A stretch of DNA of 64,000 nucleotides. It comes from Ceriagrion tenellum. Its lineage: Eukaryota > Arthropoda > Insecta > Odonata > Coenagrionidae. Below the pieces are notes generated by a model that did not search any database, was not told the DNA's origin, and worked only from the letters and a program-made list of their open reading frames with translations. The stretch covers positions 117,260,188 through 117,324,187 of the forward strand of contig OY720636.1 of the NCBI GenBank assembly GCA_963169105.1. Reading direction: 5' to 3'. A program made the translations under genes and the position numbers. This document shows positions 37,335 to 47,785 of the stretch, in pieces (the first letter of the stretch is position 1; each line of letters opens with the position of its first letter).

Positions 37335-37580
37335 GTGCGTACTCTTACCCGACGGGTTGCGTACTCTTAACCAACTGGGAGGCAAAGAGTACGCAAATGT
37401 AGACTATTTTTAAATTTGCTTCATCTGTATGAATATTAAAAATTCAATTGTTGTTTCTTATATATGGAATATTAATGTCAAGTTACAAATGAACCTATTG
37501 TTTGCTCCAGAATACCTTCATACAAAAGATTTTCAGGTGAAAATTGCTTTAGTGCGTACTCTTACCCACCTTACCCTTAC
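37335..37580. repeat. Right end and subterminal motif cluster
   Basis: The motif GTGCGTACTCTTACCC occurs at 37335-37350 and again at 37552-37567. TTGCGTACTCTTAACC lies at 37357-37372, and an opposite copy GGCAAAGAGTACGCA at 37381-37395. The outermost copy passes into the terminal inverted repeat (to 37580). This mirrors the left cluster and supports the element limits. Confidence 0.8.
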
Positions 37581-37582
37581 TA

Positions 37583-38039
37583 TGAGACCTTGTTCTATCC
37601 TATGCTCTATCTTGATAAATCCTATGAGACATAAGGTTTAGCAAATTATGAATATCTTCGCGATATCCTATTATGACGACGAATTAGCCTGGATAGCTGA
37701 GTACTCTTATTTCTTATTGCAAATTTAGATCAAAAAAGGAAATAGTAACTTCGTACCTGTCAAAGTCTTTATGTTTCATAATGTTTTTCATGTTTTTTTC
37801 GTAAAGTCAAAGTTTTTATGTTTTACTAGCAGTGTCTAGCCTGCGTGGCAGTGCCTCTTTTTCTTTCTTAGTAGACACACATATTCAAAGCACGTACATT
37901 TACTTGTACAGAAAAATGAAAGACAATGGCTTTCGTGTAAAAATTTAAATTTGAAATGGTTTATTCTAGTGCTATTGGATGTACAATATTTTTGGTCTTA
38001 CTACCCTGTGCAAAAAACTTATTATTCGACTATCCCACT
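37583..38039. other. Short unrecognised stretch
   Basis: This is the flank between the pogo element and repeat C. No gene or known repeat is seen. Confidence 0.45.
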
Positions 38040-38300
38040 CGTGAGCGTGCGACAAAACAAAAAGACCACTGCATCAAATCTCATTCTACGTACAAATAAA
38101 GTACGTACCTTTTAACACAAGTCTCAATGATACGATTCTGATGTGCGTGATTGAGCGACTCGTAAACGATCTGCTTCGTTGCTTGCTTGTCGTTCCTTGC
38201 TTGCTCCAGAATCTCGCGCTCCACCTATTGTAATATGTATTTCATAATTCAGAGACCTTCGCGGGCTCGCGCAAAACTCACCAAAGTTTTATCGCAATCT
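38040..38300 (-). repeat. Repeat family C, copy 1 (minus orientation)
   Basis: The reverse complement of this segment matches 47540-47780, including GGAACGACAAG, GCAACGAAGCAGATC, TTTACGAGTCGCTCAATCACG and CAGAATCGTATCATT-type words, and further out CCCGCGAAGG with TCTGAATTAT. Read on the minus strand it contains KQATKQIVYESLNHAHQN. The other copy has stops in that frame. It may be a fragment of a larger element's coding region, but I cannot name the family. Confidence 0.7.
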
Positions 38301-41300
38301 GAAGAATGGTATTGGAACGCTCAGAAGACGAAAAAACTATATATATTTTTATATTTTATATTGTCACTTTGTTTCGGCCCACTTGAAATTCACCGCGGCT
38401 AAATATTGACTGACAAACTGAACTGACTGAGAAGTTGTTTTACGCTCCCATGTCTAACAACCAAGTCGTAATCAAATTCCTGCTTATTACCTTTCTAACA
38501 ATATATTTTACCTTCTTATATTTTAAGTACCTCAAAAAACGAGTCTTGATTAGTAGACCAAACTGACTTTATTTAGCCTAAAATAAGTCAAAATTACAGT
38601 TAAGATAGCTGTATATGTTTAATGGGCCGATTGAATTAAAGATGAGGAAATTATCGATGAATTTTTTAAAATGGTATATTGGGGATATTTATTGGCGTAA
38701 GTGTTGAAAAAAATATCATATTATTAGACCCACCTATCCCGCCAACAAAAGGAATGCGAGATCTCGCCAACAAAACGATCTTATTATGATCATTGAAATC
38801 AAATGGCTTAACCCCTGATGAGAGTATAATATAGATATTTGCACTGGACCACTTTTAAAAGCGATATCAGGCTTAAGATTGCGAAGTAATTTTCTCTGAT
38901 CTAAAAGTGAAAAATCTCCTCTCGCCATTGATTCATGCGCTCAAGTCATTCACGCATTATTTTTGGTTGATAGTTGCCTAGTAGCAAAGGGACGAATGGG
39001 TAGTAAACATCACTACTTCTTGCTTTACAGCTAGAGGACTTGGACAAAACTACTCAACTTTAATGAGCGTCTCAAGCAAAACAGACACCATGTCAAGCTA
39101 ATTAGGGCGAAGACATTCTAAACGATCTAAAAGACGCTGAGCATACACTATCATGAGAAACGAGCACTTACTCCGTCCCATTCCGAACTTAAATCCGTAT
39201 GTCAGCTGCAGTTTGTGCATATTAAAGCTAAAACTATTATAGGATTAAAAAGTAATGACCTCTAACGTAGCTTGAAAGGCGCATACTCGGCGCGTGGCCA
39301 AAAGGTGCAGGCATATAATCTCTATTGATACTTAATTATGTTATTATGATAACCATGCCACCCGCTGGAGTGGTACTTAAAATTCGTGAGTAACATTGTT
39401 TTCTGTTTTTTAGGTCAATCTTAATTTAATCCCACAGACAAAGGCATTCTTATAATGTCTTTGCTTGAAACATAAGAGCGTAGGCCGATGTTTTTCGATC
39501 GAGTGATGATAAATTTTTCAAACAACAACTGAGCAATCAGCCGGGATAAATGTATGAGGGAGTAGCACATATGGTTTTGAATATTTTGAGGTGTGAGAGA
39601 GAATAATTTGAGTTTGATCTCAAAAATAATAAAAAAGATGCTATTATTGAAAATGCATATGGTATTTCCATCGGAAAAGAACCAACTAAGCCGCTGCAAA
39701 CAAAATACTTAATGGTAGGTAAAACTATTACCATTCTAGGCGTGATATTAAAATTAGATTTTTAATCGCACACATATTGAGGCGTTATTATATATATTAT
39801 TATTATATTATTATTATATATTATTATATATATTAGGCGTTATTGAATATACCATGACAAACAAAGCAGCATAAATTTTACATCTTTGATTAAAATTACA
39901 ATTCAGAACGATAATCATGACAAATAATTTCACATTCATTTTAAGTCCTGTGTAGGTCACTTCTATCTCAGAGCCGTGAAAAAACGAGTCATTAGAACCA
40001 CATTTGAAGCTCTCTCAGGAAAAATCATAAAACTTTCTTCTTCGAAAACTTCGGTCTATTTGAAATAGGTAAAATATCCGAACTGAAAATTTAAAATGTC
40101 ATCAAATCGGCAAAAAAGCCGTTTGTGGGCGCAAGATCATTCATAAACATTAAAAAGGAAATAAATATTTGATGAAACCCGTGTTTTCAGAATAAAGGAA
40201 AGAGAAGAAGGTAAAAAATATAAGGGGAATGAGGGAGCATTTTAGGGTCTTCGAACAAAGAAGAGTGTTTCTTTAAAAAGTGTATTATTAAGGACAAGAA
40301 GTTAATGGGGATGAGTTTGTAGGAGGCCGGTGGACAAGGTTTGAAGGCAAGGGATCTCAGAGGTAGAATAAGTGGTTTCATAAGGTTGAATGAGGGTCTC
40401 AAAATTATTGGAGTGGGGTATCAGGAGGAGAGAGGAAAAGGGAAAGCATTATTCAGGGCAAAAAAAGTTTTGGTACCAGGCTCTTTTAAATTTCTCAGCC
40501 ACATAATACCTCCACTAGGCGGTCTTTAAGCAATTATTTTCATTAAGGGCATTTTCTACCCAGTGTGATACTATTTATGCAAGTCTATTGCACGCTCAAA
40601 GCTACTTGAAGTATGAATTACTTCGAATGAATGCATCGTGACTAAACGTGACCTTGCCATACTCTGAGAAAATAAGGGAATACCTAAACTCTTCTTTTTC
40701 AGAATATTTTTCTCCATAAGTGAAAAAGCGTAATTATTTAACAAAAACTCTTTTTATGCTATAATTATACACTAAAAACTTGAAACATAATTATATTGTC
40801 GATATAGAGTTCTACTTCACAACATTACTGTAGAATATAGGTATCCATTTGACTGTCATTTTAGCTAACGTATGCGTATTATTCGTAATTCTATTCAAGT
40901 CCTCAGAAAAAACTCAGTTGAATGATTCAGGGCACAAAAGATTGGGATTTATGCCTACGCTCCAATCCACTCTTTGAAGAATGTAATGCTACAGATAATC
41001 ATATCCATAAAGATGATATTCAAATAAACTTAAAATAAAAATATACATTACGGTTAAAATATCATTTTTTAAATTATTCTTTTCTATAACATATTTATAG
41101 CATTCAACTAAACTTGGACTTAATTTATCACTTAACATTCGCCTTCACCAATATTAGAATGAGAATGAAAGACATACAAGGGCTGTGCTTGATCACACTT
41201 GCGCGAGCGTGTAAACACTTCTTCTTAGGACTTGAATATGGATTGAAATATTATCATGGACTGAACTATAAAAATATTTTGACTATGATAAACATTATTG

Positions 41301-42192
41301 AAAAAACCGATCACTTTGCGTGAACTACATACGAAAAATGGGTGAAAATTTAAAATATCAACTGAAAAGTCAATATTTCTAGGAATGAGATACTTTAATT
41401 CAACAAGCATATTGGGAAAAATTAATAAATAAAATATTTGCTGGAAAATAGAACCAATCAAATGCTGTAGATAATTCTGAGACGATTTGACGGTATCTAC
41501 CTTATCTATCATGTGGACATGAAATTTATTTATAAGCTGAAATAAAAGCTTGGGAACATTATAATCACTATATATATATAAACAAATGGCATTGGAATTG
41601 GGAATTTCAAAGACGTAATTTTTCCTCTTAAAGAGCACGTTTCAAAGAATCCAATCACAAAATACCTCACATCCCAAGTTTATAAGGTCTAGTGAACTAG
41701 TCCGCTTCCCGATATTTATTATTATTTATGAATAAATTAAGCTAATATGTATTACTGTATTTTAAAAAACTTTAGAAACATGAAAAGAATACTAAACATA
41801 ATACCCAATACAATTATCGTTCGTACTATTTCTTTGTGTGATTAATGCAAAGAAATTATTTTTGTTATTTTTAGAGTTAGATGAAGGATTGGTAGCAGTC
41901 TTCACGTAAAGTTGATCGCGCAAAATGCCCCTTCCGTTGCAATAGAATGAAATATATTAATTTTAATTCGCTTTGCCTACATGAAGTTTGTACCAAATGA
42001 AGAATAGTATTTGATTCAAAGTGTTTAGAATAACTTAAATTTTAATCTATTCTATTTTCAAGCGTTGGGGAGTGAAAGAAAGTATCCGTGCGGCTGTTGG
42101 CCACACTGATGTGATTGTTACTTTCCATGCTCCCATACAAGAATGTGAGTGCCTTGCTGGAACTTTCAGTCTTGGTTTTGCAGTCGTTGAGA
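38301..42192. other. AT-rich stretch, no gene seen
   Basis: No gene family is recognised. The part at about 40190-40530 is purine-rich on the plus strand and open, without any domain. An AT microsatellite within this stretch is listed separately. Confidence 0.4.
39780..39844. repeat. AT microsatellite inside a short duplication
   Basis: About 45 bp of TAT/TTA repeats is flanked by identical AGGCGTTATT words at 39780-39789 and 39835-39844. The flanks suggest a 55-bp duplication in which the AT part expanded. Confidence 0.75.
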
Positions 42193-42710
42193 ATGGAGCT
42201 CCCGTTGGACGCTACCGCCAAGTTCGAAGTTAGCTCAGTCATTCGGTTATTTTGAACGCAAAAGGCGTTGAACATATTGAAATTCATCACCAATTGAAGG
42301 AAGTGTATGGAGAATTGTACATGGATATAAAAAAAATTGAAAGTGGTGGAGAGAGTTTACAGCAGGTCGCACTTAAATTCACGACGAACAAAGGGCGCAA
42401 GAAGCAACGTCGTTTACATTCTCCATAACAACGCTCACCTACACGTTGCCCTTCAAACTGCCGCTCTCATGCAAGATTTTAATTGGAACATCATCAGCCA
42501 CCCACCATTCCGAACTTGGCACCTAGTGACTACCACCTTTTCCCTCATTTGAAAGAATATTTAGCCGGATGGCGATTCAGCTCTGACAACAAGGTCAAAG
42601 ATTCTCAAGGACATGGCGGCGAGCTAGTATAACATGGGCATACAAAAAAATGTCACAGCGTCTACAAAAATGCATGTACCGAAATGGAAATTATGTAGAA
42701 AATACAAAAA
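42193..42710 (+). pseudogene. Mariner transposase, internally deleted
   Basis: An N-terminal piece starts at ATG 42193 (MELPLDATAKFEVSSVIRLF) and continues after a frameshift as EIHHQLKEVYGELYMD, the mariner helix-turn-helix. From about 42355 the frame resembles the C-terminal catalytic half: NVVYILHNNAHLH, FNWNIISHPPF, then after an apparent 4-base deletion NLAPSDYHLFPHLKEYLAG and a WRFSSDNKVKD stretch. The central part is missing, so the copy is internally deleted. The Asp of the usual LHDNA motif is Asn (42427-42429), and the Asp of PSDYHLF is kept (42528-42530). Allowing for the 4-base loss the two are 35 codons apart, the DD34D spacing of mariner. It ends near a GNYVE-like C-terminus. 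Confidence 0.85.
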
Positions 42711-44491
42711 TGTTCAACGCTAAGTTTCCATGAATGTATAATTTATTATTCAATGATATGCGTATGGTGTAAGCAATATATACTAAACATGGCCATTATT
42801 TGCTTTAAAAAATGGTTATGAAATTATTAATTTCGCATTTTATGTTACTTATGATGTTTATTTAGACTTCTTTATGTTTGTACTCAAAGTTATGGTTAGT
42901 AATGGTGAGCCTTTGTCTCAGTTTCTTAGGATGTGCTCGATTTCATGTTTTAGTACACGTTGTTATCAGGGGAACTTATTCAGTATGATTACAAAGTCTG
43001 AACCTCGGGTATTTTTAAAAATTAAAACTAAAAATAAATTTCTTTTCTCAAATTTTCTTCAGACTGAATATGCATGTTTTCTCGTAAAAGCGACTGACAC
43101 ACAGGTAGAGATGGAGAACACAAAGAAGGCCAATTGATATAAAGAGCAGAATGGGAATCATGTTTGGAGTGAGAGATATAATATGAATTTAAAATAGTGA
43201 GAAAGAAAGAAATGCAATAGTCGATTAGGCTTCCTTTATACGAGTCCACTTCCATGTTGAGCACCGAGTACATGCGAGACTCGAATGGAGAGCGAAAAAT
43301 AGAAAACTGCTACAGATTTCCTTTTGCCTCTCTCCGTCCTCTTCTTTCTGCGTTTTTTAGGGAAAACAGTGGTACAAAAATTATGGAATTAAAAAAATGG
43401 CATGCACTGAGAGACTGGATGAACACCCACTCCTCCCTCTGGAGAGATAATAAAACATGTAAAAACAAAATTTTCTCCGAGAATGAGCCTCCCCACTCTC
43501 GGGATCGAAGTCCCCATCACTCACTTCTGTGAATTTTTTCCTCCCTCCCAACGACGCCATTTCGCCACCATTTCAGCACATCACTCAGCCACTCAACGCA
43601 TCTCCGAAACATCGCCACATTCCTTCCAATATTACCCCAAAAATTCATGGCCACAATTCCCCGGCTTAAAAGGAGAGATTAATATTTTTCCCTTCCTTTC
43701 CATTCAACACCTGATTCATTCGCCTGCCCTCGCGTGCATTTATAGTTCCCATTTAACAGTTGACTCTTTTTTTCGCTTTTCGATTCGGCACGTCACTCAG
43801 CCATCGACTCTGGCTGAAACGATTTATTTAACGACCAATTCTCCTGACACTCTCGTTGTATTCCTGTTTGTTATTTAAAATTTTACCGGGAGCCAATCCA
43901 CAGTCATGGCCGTTCATCAAAATCCTCTGTGATGCCTGCCTGACGCAATTCTGACGTCAAAATATCTCCTGCCATATATTGACCAAAAAAGAGTGCATGT
44001 CTGAAACAATTTAACCAGTAAAACTCCACTCACCAGATCTTTTCGAATTTTTTAATCACTTTTGCGGGTTGTAAGCTTCCATGAGCGCCATTAATGATCT
44101 CCAAAGATATCAAAGTATTCAGTAACTGCCCGAGGAGACGCAGTTTAAAAAAAACAACGGAAAGTTAGCGATGCAACCACGCATAATATCACTATCCAAC
44201 GTGCTTATTGCTTAAAATTCGGCTAAACTAAGATGAAGACATGAAATTTTTTTTAAAAAATTACTCCTTTTCTTTGCTGATTTTCTAATGATTATATGAT
44301 CTAAAACTATTTCCATTTTAAATTATATTATTTCTGATGTCGTTTCTCGGTATTTGTAACCATCCTAGCCTCCCTCCTCTCACCTTGACAACCATCATTC
44401 CTTTAATACCTATGTACGTAGTAATATTTATGTGGCCTGTACCAATCATTAAAAAAATAACAGCTAAAACGGCACTCCTGGTCTTTTAGAA
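42711..44491. other. Unrecognised stretch, no gene seen
   Basis: Open frames at 43254-43532 and 43483-43878 lie in pyrimidine-rich sequence and show no domain. No repeat family seen elsewhere in the window maps here. Confidence 0.4.
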
Positions 44492-44777
44492 CAGTAGTTA
44501 GTATCCAAACTATCTCAGCCACGGAGCTCTACAAAGCAAAGTTTCTCTTAGAGTCCCTAGGATTACATTGTTCTATACATGTTCTATGATGTATATGAAA
44601 CACTGAACGTTTCCGAAAGTATTAGTAAAAGAAAGTGAAGATATGTAATACTAAGGAAAGTATCAGTGAAAATATTTGTTGGAACCAACAATTCAATTAT
44701 TGTGATTTATTTATATGTTCATGACGGCTGCAGACAGAGGCCCAAGGGCTCCGCGGAGCTCAATTTGGGAAACACTG
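44492..44777. mobile_element. hAT-like non-autonomous element, 286 bp
   Basis: The right end read inward is CAGTGTTTCCCAAATTGAGC, a typical hAT terminal repeat (CAGTGNTTCCCAAA). The left end, CAGTAGTTAGTATCCAAACT, is a diverged partner, and both ends then share an inner CACGGAGC/CGCGGAGC word. The flanks are TTTTAGAA (44484-44491) and TTCTAGAA (44778-44785), an 8-bp target duplication with one mismatch, as expected for hAT. The interior is non-coding, so it would depend on a transposase supplied elsewhere. Confidence 0.8.
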
Positions 44778-44785
44778 TTCTAGAA

Positions 44786-45341
44786 TAATAAGTAACTGAG
44801 CGAACGTATTTTTTCTGCAATTTTTGGCCCTAACATATTCTTTTAACAGTACATATGCCCCTAAGTGTAGGCTTCCTGGGATAAAAAACATTCACTTATT
44901 CCTCGCTCGTGTGTCTCGGAGGGGTTCCATTTCATTGTTAAACTGTGTACAACTAGAAAGCTTCCTGTTCTCTCTCTCTTTGAAAAAATTAAGCCACGTT
45001 TTAAAAAACCCTCCTCCACAGTTCACTCACTTAAAGGTTTTTAAAATATCGCCTCTAATAATAACATGCTAAATTTTTACCTCCATCTGGGAAAGACGTA
45101 ATGGGGTTAGAAGAAAAGCTGGAGAGTTGGGAAGGAGTATTTTTGACTTTTGGGCTTTGGAGGTCCTCACGCTACGAATATACTCATTCATCATGAGTGT
45201 AAAGTTAAACACAATGTGCATAAGCTAGTATATAAGAGTTCTTTTTCTTTAAATTGGCTCATTTTTTCACGCGGTCCTTTCAAAAGTCCATCACAACGAA
45301 AGCTTTTTTTCTGATTCTGAAAAAATTACTCAAAAAAATAA
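44786..45341. other. Unrecognised stretch, no gene seen
   Basis: Short open frames only, with no domain and no repeat match. Confidence 0.4.
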
Positions 45342-45420
45342 CAGCAACTCGATAATACGAAGTTGACGGGACCGAAAAATCGGCACCTCGTATTTTAGAG
45401 TTTCGTATTTTCAAACCTTT
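45342..45420 (+). mobile_element. Tigger-like terminal fragment
   Basis: The sequence begins CAGCAACTCGATAATACGAA, continues GTTGACGGGACCGAAAAATC and then has CGTATTTTAGAGTTTCGTAT. Tigger/pogo elements of arthropods often end in CAG....CTCG.TATAACGAAGT...GGGACCG with further CGTAT words inside. No opposite end is found within several kilobases, so this is a solitary or badly eroded end. Confidence 0.5.
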
Positions 45421-45734
45421 TTCATAAATCGCGAAAAGTATTTACCCTCTCCTCCCCTGACTTCTCTGGTCTTTAGAAACGTTTTAAAACGTTTATAGCC
45501 GTTATTTGAGAAAGCATTCGTAATAATGCCTTTAAATCATAAGCTAAATGTTACCAACGTTCGTGAAATAACTATCACTACTTAGTTCCCTATGCAAATG
45601 ATTTTTAGTTTTATATCATTTTCTTTGCAAAATTTTCGCCCTGTTTAGAAGAGGTATATAAAGCAAGTTCCGCTTTTTTATGAGACTTTAACTTTGTTAA
45701 TCTTTGGCTAATCACGACATGCAACTGGTATGGG

Positions 45735-45935
45735 CGTTGTTTCTAATATTTACGCAGTTAAGACGGTAGCTGGGCCAACCGCTCTTCCAATCACCCTTTC
45801 TTTATCACTAAATCACAGATAAAATGAGAAAAAGACTCACTCCAGTTAAAAAAATCCTTCATAGGTGTTGTTTGTGGTTTCTTTCCCGTCGCCAGCTGGA
45901 TATACCAACTTGAGAAGAAATATTATTTCGTTCCA
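45735..45935. repeat. 200-bp direct repeat D, copy 1
   Basis: This copy matches 46175-46375 at an exact offset of 440 bp. It includes TTCTAATATTTACGCAGTTA and TATTATTTCGTTCC against TTCTAACATCTACGCAGTTA and TATCATTTCGTTCC. It is moderately diverged, so the duplication is older than those at 17744 and 52277. Confidence 0.8.
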
Positions 45936-46174
45936 ATTACTAATCGCATGGCGACAAATTGGTCGTGATCCGGACATTTTCCATATATTAATCATCTCGG
46001 AGTATAATAAGTTTCCAGTTCTAAATGGCGATATTTATGTGGAGGTCGTGGAGAATAATTCCGAAGAAAATAGAACCTCAGATCATGGTTCGTGGAGAAA
46101 GAACCAACGCTTCAAATGCCGCCCAGGACATGCCTTCACTTGCAATGACGGCGCTTCACCAATCCAATTCTTAT

Positions 46175-46375
46175 CGATGTTTCTAACATCTACGCAGTTA
46201 AGAAGGTAGCTTGCCCGACCGTGCTTCCAATCGCCCTTTCATTATCGCTAAATTATAGGTAAAAAAAGCAAAGGACTCAGTCCATTTAAAAAATCCTTCT
46301 CGGGTCTCTACTTGTAGTTTTTTCCTCGTCGCCTACTGGATATACGAAATTGGGGGGAAATATCATTTCGTTCCC
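46175..46375. repeat. 200-bp direct repeat D, copy 2
   Basis: This is the second copy of the segment at 45735-45935. The 240 bp between the copies is open on the plus strand (within 45865-46209) but shows no known domain. Confidence 0.8.
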
Positions 46376-47454
46376 AAGCCGAACGGTTTCACCGCTCATT
46401 GAAGTTCGAGTAAGAAACATTAACGCATGACTAAGTTCCTTTTCACTTCGATGATTCGCGTTCATAGTTCGGCAAAACATTAATCCAGGAATTAAAGTAA
46501 GCGAATATTTTTTTATCCTTCTACGCATAATCTCTTCGCGTCGTAGGTGTTATGCTGAACGCCACTTTATCCAATGGCGTCATTATATGCTAACTTTGGT
46601 AAGCTAAAATATAGAAGCTAATGAAATATCTCGTATTTAAAAAGTGATATCCGAATCACTCGACGATTTTCGGAACTTTTTATTCACAATAGTGTGAAAG
46701 ATAAACTTCATCCTAAATAAGCATCGCGCAGATATTCCAGATCCAGCGTTCTCTATTCCATTATTCATTTATTTTCTTTCCCCTCTGCGACTTACGTCTT
46801 CCATACTTGACTTTTCTGTGGAGTATAAAACACGAAAACGAAATAGGACTTACTGTTTGAAGCGTAACTTTGTAGAAGTTACTCAAGGAAAACTTTGAAA
46901 GAGGTAGTGGTCACGGAAAATATCTACTGCAGCTGAGGCTGAAACCTAACTCCTTACTGTGGTAAAATCCTGATAACGACAATAAGTTTTCGCAGAGTAG
47001 TATTTTCGTAATTAGATTATTCTAAATGTCGGGTGATTTTGAAATAGAGCGTATCGGGATCCAAATTATTCCCCTGAGGTGTCATATCCGCGTATTAACA
47101 TCCCAAGGACTCAAAGTTACTCATGCCATCACAATGAAATATGATTCAATTGGTTATTTATCTCGTTGGAATCAGGTATAGCAGTAATATATCAAATTTA
47201 ATGTTTCAAGGCCTGGTCACTCAACAAATTTACCGTAGTAATTAATGGATGAAATTTGGTTCCAGTAAAATTTCATGAAGGTACCCCAACTTCGTCTTGG
47301 GATTAATTTAAAGACAAGGATTTCATAGGGATTTAATTTTAAGATTTCAGTTATCTGGCTTACTTATGCAAAGAACTATACTTCATAGGATGACATTTCA
47401 CGGAAGACGGCTTCATCGGGTTGTTTCTTAGCGGTTCATCGCAGGTCTTATATT
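46376..47454. other. Unrecognised stretch, no gene seen
   Basis: No gene or repeat family is identified. Open frames are short and lack motifs. Confidence 0.4.
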
Positions 47455-47785
47455 ATAAATAAAAATGTTTGTTTGTTCGACTTCTATGCGTTCCAGTACC
47501 ATTCATCAGATTGCATGGAAACTTTTATGAGTTGTAGTACGTGCGCCCGCAAAAGTTTCTGAATTATTAAAACCATTGTACACTAGAAAAAGCGTGAGTC
47601 GCTTCAACAAATGAGTTTTGGCACGCAAGCTACTCAAACAAGCGAGGAACGACAAGTAAGCAACGAAGCAGATCGTTTACGAGTTGCTTAATCACGTCAA
47701 TCAGAATCATATCATTATGACATGAATCGTGTTAAAAAGTACGTAATTTTTTGTAAGTGGAGTAAAATTTGGTGCAGTTAACTCT
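47455..47785 (+). repeat. Repeat family C, copy 2, with an ATAAAAATGTTTGTTTGTTC start
   Basis: It begins with ATAAAAATGTTTGTTTGTTC, a sequence common at one end of arthropod dispersed repeats. From about 47540 on it matches the reverse complement of 38040-38300. The matching part contains CGAGGAACGACAAG, AACGAAGCAGATCGTTTACG and TCAGAATCATATCATT. The copy has stops in the frame that is open in copy 1. The class is unassigned. Confidence 0.7.

Larger units (their letters stand above)
34629..37580 (+). mobile_element. Pogo-type DNA transposon, about 2.95 kb
   Basis: The left end (GTAAGGTAAGGG at 34630 onward) and the right end (reverse complement GTAAGGGTAAGGTGGG ending 37580) are imperfect inverted repeats that meet the shared box TAAGAGTACGCAC. 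TA dinucleotides lie just outside (34627-34628 and 37581-37582), consistent with the TA target preference of the Tc1/mariner/pogo superfamily. Inside are a helix-turn-helix exon, an intron, a DDD nuclease and a PHD-like tail, all on the plus strand, plus two clusters of a subterminal motif. The exact end base is uncertain by one or two positions because TA also occurs inside the first bases of both ends. The transposase is broken, so this copy is non-autonomous. Confidence 0.85.

Noticed and set aside
43483..43878. 131-codon plus-strand open frame
   Set aside because: There is no domain, the composition is pyrimidine-rich, and it overlaps another open frame in a different phase.
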